64,000 nucleotides of DNA from Amycolatopsis orientalis DSM 40040 = KCTC 9412 (lineage in GTDB: Bacteria > Actinomycetota > Actinomycetes > Mycobacteriales > Pseudonocardiaceae), in the NCBI RefSeq assembly GCF_000478275.1, contig NZ_ASJB01000080.1:124001-188000 (forward strand), written 5' to 3'. Position 1 is the stretch's first letter, and each line of letters begins with the position of its first letter. Positions 41,175 through 50,044 of the stretch are shown here, piece by piece. The notes below the pieces were generated by a model that was given only the letters and a program-made list of their open reading frames with translations, was not told the origin of the DNA and ran no database searches. The translations under genes were made by a program, and so were the position numbers.

Positions 41175-41789
41175 CTACGAGCCCCCGCTCTTGCCGCTGC
41201 CGCCGGAGCCGCTCTTGCCGCTGATGCCGAATCCGCCGCGCTGGACGGTCTTGCCCGATTTGGTGCTGACGTTCGCGCGCGACGACGGCGGGTCGTACGA
41301 GCCGCCGGACACCCGCTGCCCGATCGCGCCGCTGCCGCCGTAGTTGTAGCGGTAGCTCTGCATCGGCCCGCCGATACCGCCGATGGGGATGAAGAAGAAA
41401 CCGCCGCTGGAGTAACCGCCGTGCGATCGCACGTAGTTCTCGTCGCAGTTCTGGTCGTTGTCGACGATCTCGTCCTTGGTGGTGCAGACGGCCGTGACGT
41501 TCTCCGGCTTCGCGACGGTGTAGAACGTCGCGACCAGGCCGACCAGCCCGACGGTCACCCCGGTACCGATCAGGAGCTTCTTCTTGGTCGAAGACTTCTT
41601 CTCCGCGGCACGCGCGGCCTCGGCGGCGAGCGCCTCCTGGCGCTCCTGGTCCGCCAGTGCCTGTTGCCGTGCCCGCTGCTCGGCCAGCGACGGCTGACGC
41701 GCCTGCGTCGTCTCGTCCTGGAACCGCATCGAGCCGCGCTTCGGCGGCTCCTGGGGAGGCTGTCCCCCTCGGTTGTCATCCTGCGTCAT
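41175..41789 (-). CDS. Membrane-anchored Gly/Ser-rich protein (YgiB/YjfM-like position)
   Basis: 204 residues from ATG 41789, with GGAGC upstream. A cytoplasmic head rich in Gln/Arg/Ala forms a likely coiled coil (about 34-68), then a basic KKK and one membrane helix (about 72-92). Outside, CTTKDEIVDNDQNCDENYV has two cysteines, and the tail is low-complexity Gly/Ser/Tyr (SGGFFFIPIGGIGGP and GISGKSGSGGSGKSGGS). Its place beside a YgiC/YjfC-type ligase, and the two-cysteine segment, suggest a DUF1190 (YgiB/YjfM)-like partner. The flexible tail could be the substrate of the ligase; this is speculative. Confidence 0.72.
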   Translation of the reverse strand: MTQDDNRGGQPPQEPPKRGSMRFQDETTQARQPSLAEQRARQQALADQERQEALAAEAARAAEKKSSTKKKLLIGTGVTVGLVGLVATFYTVAKPENVTAVCTTKDEIVDNDQNCDENYVRSHGGYSSGGFFFIPIGGIGGPMQSYRYNYGGSGAIGQRVSGGSYDPPSSRANVSTKSGKTVQRGGFGISGKSGSGGSGKSGGS

Positions 41790-41874
41790 CGAAGCTCCGT
41801 AATCGCCCGCCAGCACGAACCCGTGTCCAACACTAACCACCCGGTACGCGCACCTTACGTGCGGCGCGGGCATC

Positions 41875-42888
41875 ATGGAGTGGATGTCTCAACAGGCCGA
41901 GCGGTTCCGTGATCCGCGAAACGCGCTGAGCACCCTGCGCACCCGGCTCGTCATGGCCGGTGTGTTCGTCGGGGCGATCATCGCGCTGTCACTGAGTGTC
42001 GCGTTCTCCTGGAACGTGGGCCCGGAGGGTGGCGCGGGCGGCGGGCCCCCCAAACTGTCCGCCGCCGCCGTCGAAGCGTTCCAGTCCCCACCGGGCACCT
42101 GCCTGACCTGGAGCAACCCGGACGCCGCCGACGCGCGGCGCGTGCCGTGCACGGAGCCTCATCTGTTCGAGGTCACCAGCATCGTCGACATCGGCGCGCA
42201 GTACCCGGCAGGCGTGCCGAGTCCGAGCCTTGACCAGTGGCAGGAGATCTCCCGGTCTCGGTGCACCGTCGACGTCAAGCCGTACCTCGGCCGGACGCTG
42301 GACCCGTACGGCCGGTTGAGCATGAACCTGCTCCGGCCGACCCCCGCGCAGTGGGAGGACGGCGACCGGCAGCTGCGGTGCGGCCTGCAGTGGGCGGGCC
42401 CCGGCGGCAAGCTGCAGCCGACCACCGGACCGGCGAAGGAGCAGAACCAGTCGGCGGTGTGGGAGCCGGGCACCTGCCTCGCGCTGCTCAACAACAGCTT
42501 CGGCGACCCGATCGACTGCGCCCAGCCGCATTCGTACGAGATCATCGCGACGCTCGACCTCAAGTCGAAGTTCAAGGAGGGCTACCCCTCCCAGGAACAG
42601 CAGAACACCTGGCTGGACACCGAATGCTCGACGGTCGCGCAGGACTACACCGGCAACGCCGACCTCGCCGCCAAGAAGGTCACCCTCGGCTGGGACGTCC
42701 GCGAGCAGGAGAGCTGGGACGCCGGGTCGACGCTGGTGAACTGCAAGGCGGCGGCGGTGCTGCCGGACAACAAGGGACTCGCGCCGATCACCGGGAGCCT
42801 CAAGGTCGGCAGCGGCGAGGCCCCGCCGTCCGACGGCGGTCCGGCGAGCCCGCCGCCCTCCTCCTCGGCTCCGAAGACCGGCGGGTGA
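41875..42888 (+). CDS. Septum-formation-family membrane protein
   Basis: 337 residues from ATG 41875; ATG 41884, with GGAG just before it, is equally plausible. One membrane helix (about 24-46) precedes two tandem extracytoplasmic domains, each opening with PGTC (PPGTCLTWSNPDAADARRV, EPGTCLALLNNSFGDPI) and including CTEPHLFEV or CAQPHSYEI. This is the Septum_form (PF13845) pattern. The C-terminus is Pro/Ser-rich. Actinobacterial members are named from a proposed septation link but have no defined activity. Followed after 4 bases by a small metallopeptidase gene. Confidence 0.82.
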   Translation: MEWMSQQAERFRDPRNALSTLRTRLVMAGVFVGAIIALSLSVAFSWNVGPEGGAGGGPPKLSAAAVEAFQSPPGTCLTWSNPDAADARRVPCTEPHLFEVTSIVDIGAQYPAGVPSPSLDQWQEISRSRCTVDVKPYLGRTLDPYGRLSMNLLRPTPAQWEDGDRQLRCGLQWAGPGGKLQPTTGPAKEQNQSAVWEPGTCLALLNNSFGDPIDCAQPHSYEIIATLDLKSKFKEGYPSQEQQNTWLDTECSTVAQDYTGNADLAAKKVTLGWDVREQESWDAGSTLVNCKAAAVLPDNKGLAPITGSLKVGSGEAPPSDGGPASPPPSSSAPKTGG

Positions 42889-42892
42889 GCAC

Positions 42893-43243
42893 GTGCCCGT
42901 CGAGATGACCCGGCAGCGCTTCGAGGAGCTGGTGTCGGAGGCGCTGGACGAGCTTCCGCCCGAATTCGCGGACGCGATGGACAACGTCGTGGTACTCGTG
43001 GAGGAGTTCAACGAGGAGTCGCCCACGATCCTCGGGCTCTACCACGGGGTCGCGCTGACCGAACGGACCCACGAGTACGGCGGGGTCCTGCCGGACCGGA
43101 TCTCGATCTACCGGCGGCCGTTGCTCCAGATGTGCGATACCGAAGAGGACGTTGTCGAGGAGGTGCTGATCACGGTGGTCCACGAGGTCGGGCACCACTT
43201 CGGCATCGACGACGCGCGCTTGCACGAACTCGGCTGGGGCTGA
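42893..43243 (+). CDS. Minimal zincin-type metallopeptidase
   Basis: 116 residues from GTG 42893. The zinc motif HEVGHHFGIDD spans 97-107 (HExxHxxGxxD: His97, Glu98, His101, Asp107). The preceding ISIYRRPLLQMCDTEEDVVEEV is typical of the small actinobacterial metallopeptidase family (DUF1025-like). Cytoplasmic, with no signal peptide. Its start is four bases after the septum-formation gene, so the two are cotranscribed. Confidence 0.88.
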   Translation: MPVEMTRQRFEELVSEALDELPPEFADAMDNVVVLVEEFNEESPTILGLYHGVALTERTHEYGGVLPDRISIYRRPLLQMCDTEEDVVEEVLITVVHEVGHHFGIDDARLHELGWG

Positions 43244-43457
43244 GCCGCCCGAGAAGGCGATAGCAAAGGTCCCTTGCTCCCTCCCGGCGGATTCCGCGCC
43301 GGAAGCGGCGTGGTCGGTGATTTTTGTGCGTCGGGCACCAAAGGTTCTTCGGATTCTTAACTGGGTGTAACAACCCGGCCACTTTGGGCGACACCCCCGC
43401 TAAACTTTTCGACACGTTGTCGTCGGCCGGCGTCGGCGAATGCCTGGGGAGGCGTGC

Positions 43458-44716
43458 ATGGCCGAGTCGAGGGCGCGCGGCGGGGGAGACCGGCGGTTGC
43501 GCTGGCTGCTCGCGTCCAGCGCGGCGTCGAATCTCGGCGACGGCATCGGCAAGGTCGCCTTCCCGCTGCTCGCGGTCACCCTCACCCGCGATCCGCTGCT
43601 CATCGCCGGTCTCTCGGCGACCCAGTTCCTGCCGTGGCTGCTGTTCGCGCTCCCGGCGGGCGCGCTGCTGGACCGGATCGACCGCCGTCGCGCGATGATC
43701 TTCGCGAACAGCGCCCGGGCGGTGGTCGTGGGCGGGATGGCCGTCCTCGTCGCGGCCGGCGGTGTGACGATCTGGGTGGTCTACGCGGCCGCCCTGCTCA
43801 TCGGCTTCGCGGAGGTGGTCGCCGACAGCGCCGCGAACGTGCTCATCCCGGCGGTGGTCGGCAAGGGTTCGCTCGACAGCGCGAACAGCAAACTCCAGGC
43901 CTGTGAGATCGTCGGCCAAACCTTCCTGGGCGGGCCGGTCGGCAGTGCCACCTTCGCGCTCTTCGCGACGTTCCCGTTCCTGCTCAACTCAGTGGGCTTC
44001 GCGATCGCCGCGGCGGTGCTCATCGGACTCGCGGGAAGCTACCGGCCGAAAGCCGCCGAGAGCGCGCCCGCCGATCTCCGGGCCGAACTGGCGGACGGGT
44101 TCCGCTGGCTGAAGGACCACCGGCTGGTCCTGCGCCTGGTCGTCATCGCGGGGCTGATCAGCCTGGTCAGCGAACTCGCGCAGGCGCAGTTGGTGCTGTA
44201 CGCGATCGAATACCTGAGGCTCAGCGAAGCGGCCTTCGGGCTCTTCGCGTTCGTCGGCGGCATCGGTGGCTTGGTGGGCGCGGGTATCGCCCCGCGGCTG
44301 GTGAAGACGTCCAGCCGTAGTGCCGTTCTCCTCGGCGGCACCGCCTTGTGCGGCGTGGCGTTCACCGGGATGGCCTGACGGGTTCGGCGGTGGCGGGGGC
44401 GGCGCTGTTCGGCCTGTTCGCGGCGGCCGTCGTCGCGGTGAACATCGTGCTGGGCACCGCGCGGCACACGCTCGTACCCGGCGAACTGCTCGGCCGGGTC
44501 CTCGGCGTGTGGCGCACCGTCGTCTGGGGCGCCATCCCGGTCGGCGCCCTGCTCGGCGGGGTCCTCACCCACGCGCTCGGCTCCCCGGCCCGGACGTTCC
44601 TGACGTCCGGGCTCCTGCTGTTCGGGGTGGCCGGTTTCGCGTTCGTCTCGTTACGCCCCGGCGCCTTCGATGACGAATCGGCCACGGCCTTGCGGGTACT
44701 GCACCAAGACCGGTGA
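43458..44716 (+). pseudogene. MFS transporter broken by a single frameshift
   Basis: The first frame starts at ATG 43458 (GGGGAGG upstream) and encodes helices through GTALCGVAFTGMA, stopping at TGA 44376-44378. The -1 frame continues without a gap as LTGSAVAGAALFGLFAAAVV through to a stop at 44714-44716. Joined, the product is about 420 residues with 12 helices, the normal size for EntS/macrolide-efflux-type MFS exporters (LPAGALLDRIDRRRAM is the loop 2-3 motif). No slippery heptamer is visible at the junction, so this is a real one-base deletion or a sequencing error rather than programmed frameshifting. Confidence 0.82.
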
Positions 44717-44776
44717 AAACCGGGGCCTTTGGTGCTGAAATAGCCCATCACCGCCAGCTGGTGAGGGAGGTCCGCG

Positions 44777-45214
44777 ATGCAGCAGACACTGGTGCCGGAG
44801 GCCGGCGTGGGGACGACAGAACCTTCCAGACGCCCGCAAGTGCTCACCGCGGTCGCCGGATTCGTGATCGGCGCCAGTGTGATCGGCATGCTGTGGGCGC
44901 TCTCGGGAGTCAACGCCGGGGCGCTCGAAGACGCGCAGGACGCTTGCCAGGCCCTGGCCAGGGTCGGCACGATCCCCGACACCACCGGCTCGGCGCCCGG
45001 CGAGCGGCCCGTGGCGGTACTGGCGCCCGAGATCCTGCACCGGATGACGGCCGCGCGCGAACTCTCCGCCGCGGCGGCCGCCGCCAACGACACCTACCGG
45101 CCGCTGGCCGAGCACATCGACGGCGTCAGCCGGATGGTGTTCAGCCTGCACTTCAACCAGATCTCCGGCCAGCGGCATCTGGCGCAGGCCGAACAGCTCT
45201 GCACCCAGCTCTGA
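44777..45214 (+). CDS. Membrane-anchored protein of unknown function
   Basis: 145 residues from ATG 44777 (GGGAGG upstream). One membrane helix (about 22-43) with a short cytoplasmic tail. The outer part has two cysteines, DACQALARVG and EQLCTQL, at its start and end, which could form a disulfide, around a helical Ala-rich middle. No family recognised. It follows the broken MFS gene by 60 bases. Confidence 0.68.
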   Translation: MQQTLVPEAGVGTTEPSRRPQVLTAVAGFVIGASVIGMLWALSGVNAGALEDAQDACQALARVGTIPDTTGSAPGERPVAVLAPEILHRMTAARELSAAAAAANDTYRPLAEHIDGVSRMVFSLHFNQISGQRHLAQAEQLCTQL

Positions 45215-45218
45215 GGCG

Positions 45219-45866
45219 TCATGCTCCCTTGTGGACCGTCTTGACGGTCAGCTGGTTGCCGGGGATCTTCCCGGCGCAGCCGAGCCCCTGCAGCGGCACG
45301 AAGTTCGACGCCGTCTCCTGCGGCAGGTACACCCGCAGGCCCCGGGTCTCGGTGGGCTTGCAGACCGCCTCGTCGTAGTTGCGGACGTTCACGAAACCGA
45401 CGTCGGCGGACGCGCTTTCACCGTTGTTCAGCTTGACCGCCTCGCCCTTGGTGCCGTCGCGGTACGCGGGTTCACCGACCTGGTGGCCGTCCGCGCCGGT
45501 CACGTAGGAGATACCGGGGAAGCCCTGGATGGTGCACGCGTGCCCGCTGGAGTTGGTGATGACGAGCTTCCGGTACACCGTCCCGGCCGCCGCGTCACCG
45601 TTCGCGACGGAGAGCTTCACGTCCCCCGCCTTGCAGAGCCCGTCGTCCTTCGGCGCGGGGCCGGACCCCTGCGCGGGCTGCTGAGCCGGTGCCGGGCTGG
45701 ACGAGCTGACACTGGGCGCGGCGGAGGTGTCCGCCGCCGAACTGGACGGCGTCGCGGAGGAGCTCTGCGCGACAGGCGCGCTTTCCGAACCGCACGCGCT
45801 GAGGAGCAGGAGCCCGGCGGTACCCGCGATGAGACCGCCGATGGAGATCGTCTTCGAACGAACCAT
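45219..45866 (-). CDS. DUF4232-type lipoprotein
   Basis: 215 residues from ATG 45866; the ATG two codons upstream lies too close to the GGAGG. The lipobox LSAC gives the lipidated cysteine at about residue 25. A long Ser/Ala/Pro linker precedes a beta-sandwich domain with KLVITNSSGHACTIQGFPGI, AVKLNNGESASADVGF and LGCAGK, the cysteine pattern of DUF4232. Surface-exposed; function unknown. The linker is low complexity. Confidence 0.82.
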   Translation of the reverse strand: MVRSKTISIGGLIAGTAGLLLLSACGSESAPVAQSSSATPSSSAADTSAAPSVSSSSPAPAQQPAQGSGPAPKDDGLCKAGDVKLSVANGDAAAGTVYRKLVITNSSGHACTIQGFPGISYVTGADGHQVGEPAYRDGTKGEAVKLNNGESASADVGFVNVRNYDEAVCKPTETRGLRVYLPQETASNFVPLQGLGCAGKIPGNQLTVKTVHKGA

Positions 45867-46019
45867 GGTCATTCGCCTCCCTGTAGCCGGGTGACCCACC
45901 GATCAGTAGACGTGTTGTCCGGCGCGGGGGTTGCGCTCCCCCGGTTAATTCCCCACAAGGTGTTAATTGATCTCGTGGGGTGTATTCCCCGGCGGGAGCG
46001 GAGGCAAACGGCCTGTGGG

Positions 46020-46640
46020 TCAGCTCGAGAGGGAGATTTCCGCCCAGGTGAGGCAGGTCCAGCCGGTGTCGGTCGCGGCGAGTTCGACGATGCCGGTGTT
46101 CGGGAGGAGGCCCTGGTTGGCGACCTCCGCGGTGACGTTCCCGGCCAGCCACTCGCCGCCGAGCCGGATCGCGCCGCCGTGGCTCACCAGGACCACCGTC
46201 CCCTCCGGATCGGCCTGCTCGTGTTTGGCGCGCAGCCGGGCCACGGCGTCGAGGAACCGGGTGCGGACCTGCGCACCGGTCTCGCCGCCCGGGATCGGCG
46301 GGTCGAGTTCGCCGAGCGTCCACCTGCGCACGACGCTCATATAGGTGGCGACCGAGTCCTTGTCGGTCTTGCCTTCGAGGTGCCCCGCGGCGACCTCGTG
46401 GACCCCGTCGACGACCTGGACGTCGAAGCCGAACTTGGCGGCCAGCGGCGCCGCGGTCTGCTGGGCGCGGACGGCCTGGGACGCGTAGACCGCGACGATC
46501 GGCTCGCCGTCGAGTCTCGTCACGAGGTCGCGGGCCTGTTCGCGGCCCAGCCCGGTGAGCGGCGGGCCGGGCAGGGCGGTGTCGAGCGCGCCCCGGACGT
46601 TGCCGTCGGTCTGCCCATGGCGGACGAGGAGGAGTTTCAC
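46020..46640 (-). CDS. Histidine phosphatase (phosphoglycerate mutase-like)
   Basis: 206 residues from GTG 46640, overlapping the pheA stop as GTGA. LLLVRHGQTDGN holds the phosphohistidine (His8 in RHG), and VVLVSHGGAIR holds the second catalytic histidine. EVAAGHLEG carries the conserved acid. Likely a small-molecule phosphatase rather than a true mutase. Coupled to prephenate dehydratase, a pairing also seen in related actinomycetes. Confidence 0.9.
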   Translation of the reverse strand: MKLLLVRHGQTDGNVRGALDTALPGPPLTGLGREQARDLVTRLDGEPIVAVYASQAVRAQQTAAPLAAKFGFDVQVVDGVHEVAAGHLEGKTDKDSVATYMSVVRRWTLGELDPPIPGGETGAQVRTRFLDAVARLRAKHEQADPEGTVVLVSHGGAIRLGGEWLAGNVTAEVANQGLLPNTGIVELAATDTGWTCLTWAEISLSS

Positions 46641-47545
46641 GCCTGTGCTCCCTTCCGGACCGACTCGACCCAGTCGATCGCGTCGGTGAAGTCCTCGTTG
46701 GCGGCACCCGGTTCGAGTTCGGTCACGCCGCCGTCCGCCCGCGGGTGCGAGCCGAGGAAGCGCACATTGCGGCACCGGCGGCGCAAGGCGGCCAGTGCGT
46801 CGCCGATCCTCGGCTCGGACACATGCCCCTCGAAGTCGATGAAGAAGCGGTACTCGCCGAAGTTGTTCCTGGTGGGCCGGGCGTCCAGTTTGGTCAGGTT
46901 GATCCCGCGGACGGCCAGTTCGGTGAGCAGTTCCGCCAGCGCGCCGGTGCGGTTCGTCGCGGCGGCGACGATCGACGTCCGGTCGGCCCCGGTCGGCTCC
47001 GGCAGTACGCCGGGCGGGCGGACCAGCAGGAACCGGGTCTTGGCGTCGCGGACGTCGGCGACCTCGGTGGCCAGCACGTCCAGCGGGTAGTGCTCGACGG
47101 CGACCGGCGCGGTGACGGCGGCGTCGAACTCACCCGCGTCGACCGCGACCGCGGCGGCCGCGGTGGACGACGTCGCGACCGGATGCGCGCCGGGGAGGTT
47201 CGCCTCGACCCAGTGGCGGACCTGCGCGAGCGCGTGCGGATGGCTCGCGACGGTGCGGATCTCGGTCACCCCCGGCCGGGTCAGCACGCTGAAGTGGACC
47301 GGCAGCAGCACCTCCGCCACCGCGACGAGCGGCTCGGCGTCACTGAGGCTGTCGAGGGTGGCGGTGACCGCTCCCTCCACCGAGTTCTCGATCGGGACGC
47401 AGGCCGCGTCGGCGTCGCCCGAGCGCACCGCGGCCAAGGCCGCCGGGATGGTCTCGGCGGGGATCAGCTCCTCGCCGGGGGCGAGCCGGCGCGCGGCCTG
47501 TTCGGTGAAGGTTCCCTGGGGGCCGAAGTAGGCGATCCGTGACAC
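46637..47545 (-). CDS. pheA: Prephenate dehydratase
   Basis: 302 residues from GTG 47545. SRIAYFGPQGTFTEQAA opens the catalytic domain, CVPIENSVEGAVTATLDSL and VATSSTAAAA follow, and the domain ends near residue 185. The ACT regulatory domain (about 200-280) reads GALAELLTELAVRGINLTKL and FGEYRFFIDFEGH, the phenylalanine-binding region. It converts prephenate to phenylpyruvate in phenylalanine synthesis and should be feedback controlled. No chorismate mutase domain is present, as expected in actinobacteria. Confidence 0.96.
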   Translation of the reverse strand: MSRIAYFGPQGTFTEQAARRLAPGEELIPAETIPAALAAVRSGDADAACVPIENSVEGAVTATLDSLSDAEPLVAVAEVLLPVHFSVLTRPGVTEIRTVASHPHALAQVRHWVEANLPGAHPVATSSTAAAAVAVDAGEFDAAVTAPVAVEHYPLDVLATEVADVRDAKTRFLLVRPPGVLPEPTGADRTSIVAAATNRTGALAELLTELAVRGINLTKLDARPTRNNFGEYRFFIDFEGHVSEPRIGDALAALRRRCRNVRFLGSHPRADGGVTELEPGAANEDFTDAIDWVESVRKGAQA

Positions 47546-47642
47546 CCCGCCAGATTACGCACGCCGCGAGTGGCGACTTTCACTCGGACAGCCGGTACGC
47601 GAACCGGTTACGCCGGGTGGCTTTTTTTGCCATGCTTAGGGC

Positions 47643-48284
47643 GTGACCGCCGAATCGGGCACGCACACCGGCCACACGGATGTCGGCTCCTCCTCTGCTC
47701 CCCTGCCGGACCGTCCCACCCCGGAGCTGGTGCTGTGCGCCGTCGATGACCTGCTCGCCCAAGCCTGGACCACCGTCGCGGACACTGTGGACGGACGGGT
47801 CTTCGTGCACCGCGGGTCGGTGCTCGACGTCGTCGCGCAGGCCGTCGTCAGCCCCGCGAACTCGTACGGCTGGATGCGCGGTGGCATCGACGCCGTCTAC
47901 GCCCGCGCCTATCCCGACGTAGAACAGAACGTGCGCAGCGCCGTCCTCGCCTACCACGGCGGGGAACTCCCGATCGGCGAAACGGTGATCGTGCCGACCG
48001 GCGAGGCGGAGCCGGCCTGGCTGATCAGCGCCCCGACGATGCGGGAACCCGGCGAACGCCTCCCCAGGGACACCGTGCACCCGTACCTGGCCGCCCGCGC
48101 CGTGTTCCGGCAGTGGCGCGACGGCAGGCTCGACCAGGGACGCGTCCGTGATCTGGTGCACACGATCGCGATGCCCGGCCTCGGCACCGGCGTCGGCGGG
48201 GTCACGCCCGCCACCTGCGCACGGCAGGTCGCCGCGGCCTGGGACGAGGTCTTCACGCCCAGCCGTACCCGTAACGGACGGTAA
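47643..48284 (+). CDS. Macro-domain protein
   Basis: 213 residues from GTG 47643. The core shows VVSPANSYGWMRGGIDAVYA, matching the macro-domain loop that binds ADP-ribose (NxxG region), then WLISAPTMREPGERL and IAMPGLGTGVGGVTPATCAR, the second phosphate loop. About 30 polar residues precede the domain. Members bind or hydrolyse ADP-ribose derivatives. It diverges from pheA across 97 bases and no ADP-ribosyltransferase is adjacent, so the role is open. Confidence 0.85.
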   Translation: MTAESGTHTGHTDVGSSSAPLPDRPTPELVLCAVDDLLAQAWTTVADTVDGRVFVHRGSVLDVVAQAVVSPANSYGWMRGGIDAVYARAYPDVEQNVRSAVLAYHGGELPIGETVIVPTGEAEPAWLISAPTMREPGERLPRDTVHPYLAARAVFRQWRDGRLDQGRVRDLVHTIAMPGLGTGVGGVTPATCARQVAAAWDEVFTPSRTRNGR

Positions 48285-48440
48285 CGCCCCGAAGCGGGCT
48301 ACATCACATCGCAGCGCGTTCACGTGCCGTAAGCCCTACCGTTAAAGCGGCTTCATCCGGTTCGCGGCACCTTTCCGCCGAGAACTCGTCAACACGGTTT
48401 TTGTACGGCGCCAGCGCAGGCGACGGGCGAGGAGTGTGCG

Positions 48441-49373
48441 ATGCCGCGAGTCCGTGAGCTCAGTCCCTACGTGGAGCTGCACCGTGAGCAGTGGCGCGAG
48501 TTGCGCAGGTCTACCCCGCTGCCACTGACGGCCGCGGAGCTGCTGCGGCTGCGTGGTCTCGGTGAGCAGGTCGACCTGGCCGAGGTCGCCGAGGTCTACC
48601 TGCCGCTCTCGCGGCTGATCAATCTCCAGGTCGCCGCCCGGCAACGGCTGTACGAAGCCACCACCACCTTTCTCGGTGAAGACAGTCGGGGCACCAAGGT
48701 GCCGTACGTCATCGGGATCGCCGGAAGCGTCGCCGTCGGCAAGTCGACGACCGCGCGCATCCTGCGCACCCTGCTCGCCCGCTGGCCGGATCACCCCAGG
48801 GTCGACCTGGTCACCACCGACGGGTTCCTCTACCCGCGGGCGGAACTGGTCCGGCGCGGGATCATGCACCGCAAGGGCTTCCCGGAGAGCTACGACCGCC
48901 GGGCCCTGCTGCGGTTCGTCACCGAGGTGAAGTCCGGGGCGGAACGGGTCAGCGCGCCGGTGTACTCGCACCTCGCCTACGACATCCTCCCCGACCAGGA
49001 GCAGGTCGTTCAGCAACCCGACATCCTGATCATCGAAGGGCTCAACGTCCTCCAGCCCGGCCCCCGGCTCACCGTCTCCGATCTGTTCGACTTCTCGATC
49101 TACGTGGACGCGCCGACGACCGACATCGAGCGCTGGTACATCGAGCGTTTCCTCAAACTTCGGCACACCGCCTTCGCGGACCCTGCGTCACACTTCCACC
49201 ACTTCGCCGGCCTCCCGGACGACGAGGCCCGCGCCGAGGCGCGCCACCTGTGGCGCACGATCAACGAGCCGAACCTGATGGAGAACATCAAGCCGACGCG
49301 GCCTCGCGCGACCCTCGTCCTGCGCAAGGACGCCGACCACACGATCAACCGCGTCCGGCTGCGTAAGCTCTGA
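48441..49373 (+). CDS. coaA: Type I pantothenate kinase
   Basis: 310 residues from ATG 48441 (GAGGAG upstream). Walker A GSVAVGKS at 95-102, LVTTDGFLYP with the catalytic Asp, RKGFPESYD and ILIIEGLNVLQ are all hallmarks of bacterial type I CoaA. The C-terminal LRKDADHTINRVRLRKL is also typical. It phosphorylates pantothenate at the first step of CoA synthesis. Followed by a GC-rich hairpin with TTTT (49523-49554). Confidence 0.97.
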   Translation: MPRVRELSPYVELHREQWRELRRSTPLPLTAAELLRLRGLGEQVDLAEVAEVYLPLSRLINLQVAARQRLYEATTTFLGEDSRGTKVPYVIGIAGSVAVGKSTTARILRTLLARWPDHPRVDLVTTDGFLYPRAELVRRGIMHRKGFPESYDRRALLRFVTEVKSGAERVSAPVYSHLAYDILPDQEQVVQQPDILIIEGLNVLQPGPRLTVSDLFDFSIYVDAPTTDIERWYIERFLKLRHTAFADPASHFHHFAGLPDDEARAEARHLWRTINEPNLMENIKPTRPRATLVLRKDADHTINRVRLRKL

Positions 49374-49689
49374 GTGACCGGACACTCACGGAATCTCTAC
49401 TCACGGCGAGCGTTCACGGCGACTTCCAAGATCATTTCACCGGAAGCCGATCACCCGAGCGAAATCCGGCCGTTCCCTCACAAGTACCAGCCTTCGCACC
49501 ACCGTCGAGCCGGTGCCACCGCCCGGTCGCGCACCGCGACCGGTGACCGGGTTTTCTCGGCCGATCGGCCGATCCACGCTCAGTACGTGTAACCGGTTGG
49601 CCGATACCGGCTACAGCCCCCCGAGGCGACCCTTGTGTCAGGGGAACAAGAGGTCTCGAAACGGACCTTGAGCAGGGAGGAGGCTCACG
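49374..49689. other. Non-coding gap between coaA and a small membrane gene
   Basis: 316 bases. It holds the coaA terminator at 49523-49554, a GGCCGATCGGCCGAT palindrome just after it (about 49559-49573) and the GGGAGGAGG ribosome site of the next gene. A 72-codon frame here lacks a ribosome site and family features and is not called. Confidence 0.6.
49523..49554 (+). terminator. Intrinsic-type terminator after coaA
   Basis: CCGGTCGC (49523-49530) pairs perfectly with GCGACCGG (49536-49543) around GCACC; TGACCGGG and then TTTT follow at 49551-49554. The T run is displaced by 8 bases from the stem, so the call is moderate. Confidence 0.5.
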
Positions 49690-49860
49690 ATGTTCTCGAT
49701 CATCCTGACCTGGGTCGGCTCGATTCTCGGACTCGCACTCCTGGTGGCCATGGCCGCCGGCGCCTTCGTCGTCGACTTCGACGACGCCCGCGGGGACCGC
49801 CGCTGGAAGAAGGCGGAAGTCACGGAGAGCAAGGGCACCCCGGCAGCACCACTGGGCTGA
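49690..49860 (+). CDS. 56-residue membrane protein
   Basis: ATG 49690 with an exceptionally strong GGGAGGAGG seven bases upstream. One long hydrophobic helix (about 3-28, FSIILTWVGSILGLALLVAM) is followed by acidic VDFDDARGD, basic RRWKKAE and a short polar tail ending PLG. A 26-bp palindrome at 49952 could terminate the transcript. No family recognised. The ribosome site, membrane-helix layout and high third-position GC support a real gene. Confidence 0.65.
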   Translation: MFSIILTWVGSILGLALLVAMAAGAFVVDFDDARGDRRWKKAEVTESKGTPAAPLG

Positions 49861-49951
49861 ACAAGCAGGGCTGTACACCACGGGGCTGAACAACGCCGAG
49901 CCGAACATTGAGCCGAACAACCCTGGACCGGACAGCACTGGGCCGCACGTC

Positions 49952-49977
49952 GATCAAGACGTCCGGACGTCTTGATC
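49952..49977. terminator. 26-bp perfect palindrome, likely terminator
   Basis: GATCAAGACGT (49952-49962), CCGG, ACGTCTTGATC (49967-49977) make one uninterrupted palindrome, followed by CTTTCTCC. It lies between the small membrane gene and the convergent toxin gene. Confidence 0.55.
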
Positions 49978-50044
49978 CTTTCTCCACCGGATGGCACTTC
50001 GGCCGATATCGATCATCACTTCACCGACGGGAACTCACGGGAAC

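Noticed and set aside
43244..43457. AGCAAAGGTCCCTTGCT as another terminator family
   Set aside because: The arms are only 8 bases with a mismatch and the flanking genes run in the same direction; too weak to call.
44348..44380. Programmed -1 frameshifting in the MFS gene
   Set aside because: No X-XXY-YYZ slippery heptamer or clear downstream pseudoknot could be seen; deletion or sequencing error is simpler.
49374..49592. 72-codon open frame after coaA
   Set aside because: It lacks a ribosome site, family similarity and coding-like composition, and overlaps the coaA terminator.
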